Shown: piece after piece, positions 1 through 7,191 of the stretch
Layout of the letters: every line of letters starts with the position of its first letter
Numbering within the stretch: the first letter of the stretch is position 1
Translations under genes and position numbers: made by a program
The notes under the pieces: model-generated
Databases searched by the model: none
What the model was told of the DNA's origin: nothing
The model's input: only the letters and a program-made list of their open reading frames with translations
From: an uncultured Clostridia bacterium
GTDB taxonomy: Bacteria; Bacillota; Clostridia; Christensenellales; Borkfalkiaceae
Length of the DNA stretch: 13,386 bases
Assembly (NCBI GenBank): GCA_947627125.1
Contig: CANQUY010000041.1
Location: forward strand, 1-13,386
Direction: 5' to 3'

Positions 1-2027
1 ATACGGACGTCGGCAATCCCGTAAAACCGGGACCCGACCCCGTTGAAACGCCCACCGACCCTCCCTCCGACGGATACGTCTACGGAGAAGAACATGCGGA
101 CGCCTACGACGCCGCGTACACGGAATCTCTTCTCGCGATGGGGGAACAGGCGTTCACCGTCGCCCAGCTCTCGGGGCTGGATTCCTACATGCGCGCCCGC
201 ACCCCCACGGGCGGCTACAGGGAGGGGAAGTACGTCGGCCTCTTCTATTTCCTCTGGCAGAACGAGGGCAACGCCCTCTACGACATCTCCAAACTGCTCG
301 AAAAGTACGGCACGGACGTTCAGAAGAGCCCGCTCTGGGCGCTCAAGGGCAGCGAGTTTTACGATAAGGATATCTCGCCGATGGACGCGTTCCACTACTT
401 CGAGGAACCGCTCTACGGCTACTACGCCTCCACCGACAAGTGGGTCGTGATGAAGCATCTCGAACTGCTCACCTATGCGGGGATCGATTTCCTCTATCTC
501 GACTTCACGAACGCCAATTACGGCGATCCGGACCCGGGGAATATTTACCCCGAGGCGACCTTCACCCTTCTCGACAGCATTCTCGAATTGCAGGCAAAGG
601 GGATCGACTGTCCCAAGATCGTTCCCGTCGTCTGCAATCCCTTCACCTCCTCAAAGAACATGACGCCCGGGCAGGCGCGCAGTTCCGTCGTCGAGTGGGT
701 GTATCGTAACTATTACGCGAAGGACGGCTTCAAGTACAGGAGCTGTTGGTTCACGGCGGACAAGACGCATAACCCGTCGGGAAATCCGCTCATCGTTTCC
801 TACAATTTGGAGCGCAGCGATTTTACGGACCCGAGCATCTACGACGCCTTTTGGATCCGCAACGTTGCCTGGCCGACGATGGTTTCGCCCGACAGCTACC
901 AAAACGGTTTCCCGTGGATGGATTACAGCCTCCCGCAGAGGAATTACGACGGGTTCATGAACGTATCCGTGGCCCAGCATGTGGGCGGGTCCTGGTCCTC
1001 CGAGGCCTATCTCGAGGCCTTAGACAACGATATGTATCCCTATCGCGGCAGGGGCGCACGCGGCTCCATGCAGTACAGTTACGAGGGCTTCGACCCCGAG
1101 GACGCAAACTACGGCCTCAACTTCAACGAACAGTGGACGAACGCCCTGAACGCCAAGGGGGCGGAGGAGCCTTGGTGCATCAACGTGACGGGCTGGAACG
1201 AGTGGACCGCCCAGAAGCTCGACCAAGGCCGCGGCCATTCCATCTTTGTGGATACTTTCTCGGTGGAGTTCTCCCGCGACTGTGAGATGATGCGCGACAA
1301 GAGCGGCTATGCGGACAACTTCTATATGCAGCTCGCGGCCAATGCCTCCAAATTCAAGGCGAAGAGCTCCGAAAGGAAGTCCGATGCGGCAATGTGGCAG
1401 AAAACCACCCTCAGCATCGACGACCTCACCGCATGGGAAAAGGTCAAGGCCAAATATCTTGCCCTCTCGGGCGATCTCAGCGTGCGGGATAAGGACAGCG
1501 TGGGCCACGTCTACCACTATACGGACGATTCCGCCCGCAACGATATCGAATATGTCAAGATCGCAAACGATGAGAAAAATCTGTACGTTCTTGTCAGCGC
1601 AAAGGCCGCGATCACTCCCTATGAAGCGGGGGACGGCTGCTGGATGAACCTCTATCTCTCTACGGGGAAAGGAGGCTGGCAAGGGTACAATTTCGTCATC
1701 AACCGCAGTCCCGACGGAAAGATGACTTCCATCGAGAAGCTCTCCGAGGACGAGGACGGAAAGGTCCTGACGGAGCTTTTGGAAGTAAAAGCGGAATATG
1801 CGGTAAAGGATCGCTTCATCGCCTACTCCATTCCGCTTGAAGCGCTCGGCATCACATCGAAGGACGTCATCGGCGTCAAGGCGTGCGACAACATCTTCGG
1901 CGTCAAAAAGACGGACGAAAACGACGGCGTCGGCGTGTACGGCTTCGGCGACATCGAGGCATTCTACTGCGGCGGAGATTGCGCTCCCGCAGGCCGCCTC
2001 AACTACGCCTACAGATTGGCGTACTAA
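1..2027 (+). CDS. Secreted GH71/GH99-like glycoside hydrolase with C-terminal CBM9-like domain (5' end missing)
   Basis: The frame is open from base 3 with no stop, so the gene begins before the window; an internal ATG at 138 lies inside a continuous coding frame and is not the start. In 674 visible residues there is a Pro/Thr/Asp-rich linker (about 1-28), then a hydrolase-like domain (about 75-435) starting at a Y-V-G-L-F-Y-F-L-W strand. It carries a G-I-D-F-L-Y-L-D-F-T-N-A strand and a G-W-N-E-W motif (Glu400), followed by a V-E-F-S-R-D segment, as I know them from GH71/GH99-like proteins. Residues about 470-674 look like a CBM9/DOMON-type sandwich (N-D-I-E-Y-V-K-I-A-N-D-E-K-N-L-Y-V). Family knowledge suggests an endo-acting alpha-glycosidase on mannan- or glucan-like polymers; the substrate here is unknown. 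It lacks the membrane tail of its three downstream neighbours. The next gene follows after 25 bases, so they are probably cotranscribed. Confidence 0.72.
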   Translation, partial: TDVGNPVKPGPDPVETPTDPPSDGYVYGEEHADAYDAAYTESLLAMGEQAFTVAQLSGLDSYMRARTPTGGYREGKYVGLFYFLWQNEGNALYDISKLLEKYGTDVQKSPLWALKGSEFYDKDISPMDAFHYFEEPLYGYYASTDKWVVMKHLELLTYAGIDFLYLDFTNANYGDPDPGNIYPEATFTLLDSILELQAKGIDCPKIVPVVCNPFTSSKNMTPGQARSSVVEWVYRNYYAKDGFKYRSCWFTADKTHNPSGNPLIVSYNLERSDFTDPSIYDAFWIRNVAWPTMVSPDSYQNGFPWMDYSLPQRNYDGFMNVSVAQHVGGSWSSEAYLEALDNDMYPYRGRGARGSMQYSYEGFDPEDANYGLNFNEQWTNALNAKGAEEPWCINVTGWNEWTAQKLDQGRGHSIFVDTFSVEFSRDCEMMRDKSGYADNFYMQLAANASKFKAKSSERKSDAAMWQKTTLSIDDLTAWEKVKAKYLALSGDLSVRDKDSVGHVYHYTDDSARNDIEYVKIANDEKNLYVLVSAKAAITPYEAGDGCWMNLYLSTGKGGWQGYNFVINRSPDGKMTSIEKLSEDEDGKVLTELLEVKAEYAVKDRFIAYSIPLEALGITSKDVIGVKACDNIFGVKKTDENDGVGVYGFGDIEAFYCGGDCAPAGRLNYAYRLAY

Positions 2028-2038
2028 ATCAAAAAATC

Positions 2039-2045
2039 AAGGAGG
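2039..2045 (+). promoter_or_regulatory. Strong ribosome binding site that fixes the start of the 1096-residue surface protein
   Basis: AAGGAGG lies 7 bases before ATG 2053. The same frame is open further upstream to an ATG at 1837, but that stretch overlaps the preceding gene and encodes Arg/Ser-rich nonsense. The 2053 start instead gives a clean signal peptide. Confidence 0.9.
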
Positions 2046-2052
2046 AAACCTT

Positions 2053-5000
2053 ATGAAACTGACAAAAAAATTCAAACTTTCATGCGCGTCGCTGCTTGCG
2101 GTGTGCTGCGTCGGGACCGCTGCGGCGGGATTCGCCCTGACGGGCGTGACGCGTGCGAGTGCGGCCGCCGATGAAAAGTGGGCAATTTCCGCAACTCCCG
2201 TATCCATCGGCGATGAAATCGTCACCGTTTCGGCGAATGCGTTCATGATCAACAGATCGGTGGATATCATGCAGCTCCCCAACAGGACGGGCGTGTTCTA
2301 TATGTATTATGCGGCGTCCGTGCCGTGGAGCGGCTTTACCATCTGCAATAGCACCACGGCGACGGTCTATCCGTGGAACCTTGCAGGCTCGGATCTGACG
2401 GCATTCCCTTGGCACACCATCGGATTCGAGAACGAGAACAACCACATGATCCTGCAGGATAACCGCGTGTTCTCCGCGTCGACGAACGGCACGCACGGCG
2501 GGATCAACGGCGTCGACGGCGAAAACTTCAAGGACGGGATGGTCCCCGTGGAGATCCACATCGGCGAAGGGAAGGCGGCAGAGGACGCTTCCTATATCAA
2601 GATCGGCGGCGTGGAGCTTCTGAATGAGAGCACCAACCAGCCTGTAACATTGGCCGAGGGACGCGCCGATTCGGGGACGAGCAAGGAGCTCGTTGCCTCC
2701 ATGTTCACGGAGGGCGCCTATCTCGCCATCAACTATAACGGCAGCGGAGATCCCCTGCTCGCAGTCACGGAGCCCGGTTCCGTCGTTGCGCTCAATACGA
2801 GCCTCAACGCTAAGGAGGCCATTCAGGCGGGGCAGTTCGGCAAGGACCTCACGATGGATCTCTCCTCCTCGGAGGCGATCTTCGGAGAGGGCTGCACCGT
2901 GACGGTCAAGGTCAACGGCAAGACGGAGAACGTCACGCCCGCACTGGTTGCGGAGAGCGACGGTAAGAGCGCGAAGCTCACCCTTCCCGAGGCGGAACTC
3001 AACAAGATCCCCACGAACGATTTTGAGTCGGTCAGCTATCTCACGCTCTCCTTCGAGAAGGACGGCAAGGACTACGGCGACGTTGCCGTTGCGCTCAAGA
3101 TCCTCTTTGAGGAACCTCCCGTACTCGAGGACAGCGACCTCGCCCTCGACGCAGTTGATGCATTCACGGTTTCCTTCACCTACAGCGGGGAAGCGGATCC
3201 CGTGAACGGCACGACGATCACCTATCAGGCGGCGGCGACGGATGCTGCGGTAGCGCTCGAAGCCACCGATTTCACCGTGACAAAGGGCGAAAACAACAAG
3301 TATACGATCACCTTCACCAAGGCGTGCGCGGAAAAGCTCTTCAACGGCCACTCCTCCACGATCCTTCAGATCAAACTCGGCAAACACAATCTCCGCGTGA
3401 CGGCTTACGTTGCGGCGTCGAGCTCGCCCTACGGCGTCCGTTACCGCGAGGGCATCGACTATGTGGACGGTACCCTCAAGCAGGATAAATTCTATTCCTC
3501 CGCGACGATGAAGAAGCTGAACACGGCCACAAAATCCTCCCGTATCTTCTACGAGAACTCCATCGACGTCACGAAGCCCATCTATATCGAATACGCGACG
3601 CTCGACCCGAGCGTGGAATGGGGGCTCATCTCCATCATGAACACGCCCGCCATCTCGGAATACTTCTCCAATGAAACCTCGCCGAACAACGGCAACACTT
3701 TCTGCTTCATTCTGTTCGGCCAGGGCAGACACAACATGCAGGGCATGAACGGCTCCTTCAAGGACGGGAACACCGTGGAGCACGCGAACAATACCTCCAT
3801 GAAGAACAACTTCATCGAGATCAGCTTCGGTGCGGAAAACCCCGAGGACGGCTATATCAAGATCAACGGTGAGATCGTTGTCGGAGCCGTGTTCACAAAG
3901 ACGCAGAAGGACTTCCCCGACGGTAAGGCATGGGTCGGCTGGTTCTTCAACAACAATCAAGGGGAATTCAACTTCACCGTCAATTCGCACCTCAATCCTG
4001 TTGTCATCAACGGACCGCAGGACGACAGCAAGTATGCGATGGACCTCGGCAAGGCGACAGACTTCACCCTTGACCTTCTCAACACGAGCGGCAAGCTCGA
4101 ACTGACGGACGAGAGCGGCGCCGCTATTCCCGCAACGCAGTACAGCTATGCGGACGGCAAGCTCACGATCAAGGCGGAATACTTCTCCGGCAAGGCCTAT
4201 ACGAAGGATGGACAGATCTTCATTTGGGATACAGAGAAAGAAACGGGTACCGCGTTCAAGATGTCGTACACGAACAGCGACATGGGCGACGTTCAGATCG
4301 CTTATGCCACCAAGGGAGCCATTGAGGACGTCACGTTTGACCTCGGCGCCACGACGGTGAGCGGGATCCTGTCGAACGAAGAGGCGATTCCCTCCGAACA
4401 ATACGCAGTCGAGGACGGCAAGCTCATTCTCAGAAAAGAGGCCATCAAGGACGAAGTCGGCGCACAGCAGTTCCTTGTGACGGCAGACGGCACGGTGTAC
4501 CCCTGCTACGTCTATGTGGATACCTTCAAGGACGGCAACGCCCTTGCAACGGGAGCGGCAGTGACGGAGAACGGTTTCACCCTCGCGGGCAATACAGCCC
4601 GTGCGACCAAAGCGCAAACCTACGACATTTCGGAAGGCTTCAAGCTCGGCATCAACTTCTCCACGATCGACGCCTACTACGAGAGGGGAGTTTACGATAA
4701 GGCGACGAGCGTCACCCTGAAATTCTTCGATCCGCTGAGCGGCATCACGTTCATCGTCAGTATCTACGCCAACTTCCCCGACGACAGAGTCACATCCTCT
4801 ACGCAGGCGCTCTATATCTCTTACGGGCTCTATAACGCTGAAGGCGCGAAGCTCGCGGGGAGCGGCGAAAGACCCGTTGCCCCCAATGACGGCAATAACA
4901 GCGCATCGGGGAACCACAACTTCGAGATCAAAGAAAACAACGGCGGGATCTCGCTCACGCTCGCGGGCCGTCCCTACAATATCAGCGCGTCTGCAGTCGG

Positions 5001-5343
5001 TGATTACAACATGAAGGCCGTCATCTTCACCGTCACGACGGAGAACGCCACGGCGGGTTCCTCGGCCGAAGTTGTTCTCGGCGGCTACGGCGCAACCGAA
5101 CCCGGCACGAATCCCGGCGGCGACACCCCCGGCACGAACCCCGGCGATAATCCCGGTACGAACCCCGGCGGCGATACGCCCGGTGAGGACCCCGGCACGA
5201 ATCCCGGCGGCGACAACCCCGGCGGCGAAGCGGACAACGGCTGCGGCAGTGTGATCGGCGGCTACGGCTGGCTCATCGCGCTCGGTACCATCGCGCTCGG
5301 CGCATTCGCTGTGATCTTTGCGGCGAAGAAGAGAGAGGAATAA
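2053..5343 (+). CDS. Large modular surface protein: beta-sandwich and X2/Ig-like domains, GTNPG linker, Cys-motif membrane tail
   Basis: No enzyme family is recognised. The 1096-residue product starts with a signal peptide (Lys-rich N-terminus, hydrophobic core, A-S-A-A-A-D near residues 34-40). By eye it contains lectin-like, beta-rich blocks at about 40-245, 455-650 and 825-1010, with aromatic, Asn- and Gly-rich strands. The first two share a D-A/G-Y-I-K-I-x-G element. Between them are smaller X2/Ig-like modules at about 250-355, 355-455, 660-745 and 753-822; the last two share a Q-Y-x-x-x-D-G-K-L pattern typical of X2-like domains. A Gly/Pro/Thr/Asn repeat linker (about 1017-1058) leads to an N-G-C-G-S-V-I-G motif, a hydrophobic helix and K-K-R-E-E. 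It is likely a cell-surface glycan-binding or scaffold protein; no catalytic motif was seen. It lies 25 bases after the GH71/99-like gene and 66 bases before the next, in one apparent operon. The domain limits are my estimates. Confidence 0.8.
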   Translation: MKLTKKFKLSCASLLAVCCVGTAAAGFALTGVTRASAAADEKWAISATPVSIGDEIVTVSANAFMINRSVDIMQLPNRTGVFYMYYAASVPWSGFTICNSTTATVYPWNLAGSDLTAFPWHTIGFENENNHMILQDNRVFSASTNGTHGGINGVDGENFKDGMVPVEIHIGEGKAAEDASYIKIGGVELLNESTNQPVTLAEGRADSGTSKELVASMFTEGAYLAINYNGSGDPLLAVTEPGSVVALNTSLNAKEAIQAGQFGKDLTMDLSSSEAIFGEGCTVTVKVNGKTENVTPALVAESDGKSAKLTLPEAELNKIPTNDFESVSYLTLSFEKDGKDYGDVAVALKILFEEPPVLEDSDLALDAVDAFTVSFTYSGEADPVNGTTITYQAAATDAAVALEATDFTVTKGENNKYTITFTKACAEKLFNGHSSTILQIKLGKHNLRVTAYVAASSSPYGVRYREGIDYVDGTLKQDKFYSSATMKKLNTATKSSRIFYENSIDVTKPIYIEYATLDPSVEWGLISIMNTPAISEYFSNETSPNNGNTFCFILFGQGRHNMQGMNGSFKDGNTVEHANNTSMKNNFIEISFGAENPEDGYIKINGEIVVGAVFTKTQKDFPDGKAWVGWFFNNNQGEFNFTVNSHLNPVVINGPQDDSKYAMDLGKATDFTLDLLNTSGKLELTDESGAAIPATQYSYADGKLTIKAEYFSGKAYTKDGQIFIWDTEKETGTAFKMSYTNSDMGDVQIAYATKGAIEDVTFDLGATTVSGILSNEEAIPSEQYAVEDGKLILRKEAIKDEVGAQQFLVTADGTVYPCYVYVDTFKDGNALATGAAVTENGFTLAGNTARATKAQTYDISEGFKLGINFSTIDAYYERGVYDKATSVTLKFFDPLSGITFIVSIYANFPDDRVTSSTQALYISYGLYNAEGAKLAGSGERPVAPNDGNNSASGNHNFEIKENNGGISLTLAGRPYNISASAVGDYNMKAVIFTVTTENATAGSSAEVVLGGYGATEPGTNPGGDTPGTNPGDNPGTNPGGDTPGEDPGTNPGGDNPGGEADNGCGSVIGGYGWLIALGTIALGAFAVIFAAKKREE
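5101..5226 (+). repeat. In-frame Gly/Pro-rich linker repeat (GTNPG units)
   Basis: Four G-T-N-P-G units with variable D-T-P / D-N-P / E-D-P spacers are encoded here. Two 30-base blocks starting at 5101 and 5191 differ by a single base by eye, which points to recent repeat duplication. The segment probably acts as a flexible spacer between the last sandwich domain and the membrane tail. Confidence 0.85.
5236..5340 (+). other. C-terminal Cys-motif membrane tail (surface protein 1)
   Basis: Residues 1062-1096 read N-G-C-G-S-V-I-G-G, then a hydrophobic stretch of about 20 residues, then K-K-R-E-E. The invariant Cys is residue 1064. The layout (short motif, helix, basic end) is that of sorting signals such as LPXTG or MYXO-CTERM, but there is no LPXTG. 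The same motif ends the next two proteins. Confidence 0.6.
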
Positions 5344-5360
5344 TCTTTCATCAAGGGCAG

Positions 5361-5386
5361 GCGGGATCCGTTATGTCGGGTCCCGC
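5361..5386 (+). other. Intercistronic hairpin between two surface-protein genes
   Basis: GCGGGATCC and GGGTCCCGC pair as a 9-base stem (one G-U) around an 8-base loop. What follows (TCTGTTCAC) is not a proper T-tract, so this looks more like an mRNA-stabilising element or weak attenuator than a full terminator. It ends 23 bases before ATG 5410. Confidence 0.45.
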
Positions 5387-5409
5387 TCTGTTCACAGTCG
5401 GAGGCAAAC

Positions 5410-7191
5410 ATGAAATTGAATCGGGCGGCAAGCCTCATTGCGGCGTTTGTCCTCTTGTGCGGGGGACTGGTCGGTCCCGCCGTGCGCGCGTCGGCGGCGG
5501 GGCAGCTCACGCTGAACAAGCCCGCGTTGGAGCTCTCTTTGGGCGAATCGGAACTCATCTCGGCGGAGGGCGGCGGAAACGTCGCATTCTACAGCGGGGA
5601 TGAATCGGTCGCCATGGTATCCGATAACGGCGTCGTGAAGGGCGTCGGCGTCGGAGATACGGAAGTGACTGCCGAGCGCGGCGGCGCGGCCTGTACCATT
5701 CCCGTCCACGTCATTCCGCAGGAACGCGATTTCGACGACAATATCCTCATCTCTGTGTTCTGGCCGCCCACGGCGGAGTACATGAACGGGGGAGAGGGGG
5801 ACGAACGGTGGGACGAACAGTTCAAGCTCCTCTCGGACGCCCATATCGACTATCTCTGCAACGTTACGGGCAGGGACCGCCAACAGAACATCGGCTCTGT
5901 CCCTCGGCAGGAAAACACCAAGGAAACCAATCTCAAGATGGCCGCCTATGCCTATAAATACGGCATGCGCGTGAGCGTCGCGGACGAGCGGTTTTCGGGC
6001 TTTCTGCAGATGAGCGCGGCGGAGATACAGGGCCTCATCGACGAATATCGCAACGTCCCGGGGGTGGGAGGATATTATATCCTCGACGAGCCCTTCGACC
6101 CGATGCCCTACGCCTTTGTCCACGAGGCCATCAAACTTGCGGACGAAGCGGGTTATACCCATCTCAACTTTCAGCCCATTCACGCCTACGGAAGGCCTGT
6201 CGGCACTCTCGACAGCGCGGCGGATGAACGCTACCGCGCCGTTCTGCGGAGCTGGCTTCAGGCGGGCGAGGACTGCGGCTTCCCGCAGGACTATCTCATG
6301 TTCGACTTCTATCCCTTTACGGGCACGGAGGGCGGCATGGCGAGGGATATCTACTTCGCCAATCTCGCCGCCGTGCGCGAAGTCGGGCTCGAATACGGCG
6401 TCAAGACTGCAAATTATCTGCAATCGGTCAGTTCGGTGTTGCAGTCGAACGGCGCGCTCTCTTTCCGCAGTACAACGCCGTCGGAGATCCGCTATGAGGC
6501 GATGCTCTCCCTCGCATACGGCTGCAAACAGCTCTCCTACTTTACATGGTTCCTTCCCACGAACCGCAACGGCGAAACATTTTCCAAGTCCATCGTTGAT
6601 GAAAACGGCGCAGCCGATCCCTACTATTACGGTCCCGTCACGGACCTCAATGCGGAGATCCACGCGCTCGGCAAGACGCTTATCGGGCTGGATGCGGAGG
6701 AAGTCTACCTCAACGGCACGCAGTGGGGCTGGCAGGAGGGGATCCCCGAAAACTTTGTCCTTCAGCCTACAGACAGCAAAAATTATACCGTTTCCCGCCT
6801 CACAGACAGGGAAACGGCAAGGGACTATCTCATGGTCGTCAATAACGACTATGCCGCCCCGCTGACGACGGAGGTCAAGCTCGACGGCTTCACCTTTTTG
6901 CGGCGCATCAGCCCCGAGAACGGCGAAGCGGTAACGGAATACCTCGCGGCGGACGGAACGCTCTCTTTGACGCTGGACGCGGGGGACGGAGCGCTCTTTT
7001 CCCTCCCCGCAGGGGGCGAAACGGCGGAACCCGCGCCCGAGGATCCTTCCATAGAGGAGCCTGCCTCCCCGTCCGAAGGGGAGAAAGAAAGCGGTTGCGG
7101 CTCCGTGATCGGAACATGTGCAATCGTCCTGCTCCTCGCGGCGGCATTCTGCATCCGCAAAAATCATAAAAATTCGGAGGGAAACCGATGA
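5410..7191 (+). CDS. Surface-anchored BIG2-domain TIM-barrel glycosidase-like protein (paralogue A)
   Basis: The start at ATG 5410 follows GGAGG. The 593-residue product has a signal peptide (about 1-30, ending R-A-S-A-A-G) and a BIG2/Ig-like domain (about 32-102; L-N-K-P-A-L-E-L-S-L-G and N-G-V-V-K-G-V-G-V-G-D-T). A TIM-barrel domain follows (about 107-450), with strands I-S-V-F-W, I-D-Y-L-C-N-V-T and G-Y-Y-I-L-D-E-P (Asp226, Glu227). Further strands are F-D-F-Y-P (Asp299), V-K-T-A-N-Y-L-Q and L-S-Y-F-T-W. A beta domain typical of glycosidase C-termini covers about 455-533. An acidic Pro-rich linker and a G-C-G-S-V-I-G membrane tail close it. Glu227 sits where clan-A enzymes carry the acid/base, but I find no Glu at the end of the seventh strand, the usual nucleophile site, so family and mechanism are open. 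It overlaps the next gene by 4 bases (ATGA). It could be a glycosidase or a catalytically dead binding protein. Confidence 0.78.
   Translation: MKLNRAASLIAAFVLLCGGLVGPAVRASAAGQLTLNKPALELSLGESELISAEGGGNVAFYSGDESVAMVSDNGVVKGVGVGDTEVTAERGGAACTIPVHVIPQERDFDDNILISVFWPPTAEYMNGGEGDERWDEQFKLLSDAHIDYLCNVTGRDRQQNIGSVPRQENTKETNLKMAAYAYKYGMRVSVADERFSGFLQMSAAEIQGLIDEYRNVPGVGGYYILDEPFDPMPYAFVHEAIKLADEAGYTHLNFQPIHAYGRPVGTLDSAADERYRAVLRSWLQAGEDCGFPQDYLMFDFYPFTGTEGGMARDIYFANLAAVREVGLEYGVKTANYLQSVSSVLQSNGALSFRSTTPSEIRYEAMLSLAYGCKQLSYFTWFLPTNRNGETFSKSIVDENGAADPYYYGPVTDLNAEIHALGKTLIGLDAEEVYLNGTQWGWQEGIPENFVLQPTDSKNYTVSRLTDRETARDYLMVVNNDYAAPLTTEVKLDGFTFLRRISPENGEAVTEYLAADGTLSLTLDAGDGALFSLPAGGETAEPAPEDPSIEEPASPSEGEKESGCGSVIGTCAIVLLLAAAFCIRKNHKNSEGNR
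7090..7188 (+). other. C-terminal Cys-motif membrane tail (surface protein 2)
   Basis: Residues 561-593 read S-G-C-G-S-V-I-G, then a hydrophobic helix (I-V-L-L-L-A-A-A-F), then R-K-N-H-K. The motif Cys is residue 563. The tail after the helix is longer and more polar than in the two sister proteins. Confidence 0.6.

Noticed and set aside
1837..2052. N-terminal extension of the large surface protein to ATG 1837
   Set aside because: It overlaps the end of the preceding gene, encodes low-complexity Arg/Ser sequence and would bury the signal peptide; AAGGAGG at 2039-2045 supports ATG 2053.
2080..4917. 945-codon open frame on the - strand opposite the large surface protein gene
   Set aside because: Its codons are in exact register with the sense codons, so it only needs the sense gene to avoid TTA, CTA and TCA codons, which this GC-rich genome does. 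The product is Arg/His/Val-rich with no recognisable domain, and the sense protein has a signal peptide, modules and a ribosome site.
5101..5226. Regular repeats considered as a CRISPR-like array
   Set aside because: The repeats are in-frame codons for a Gly/Pro linker, with no unique spacers of constant length.
5392..7167. 591-codon - strand open frame opposite the first barrel gene
   Set aside because: Same in-register shadow effect; no domain, and the sense strand encodes a clear paralogue of the next gene.
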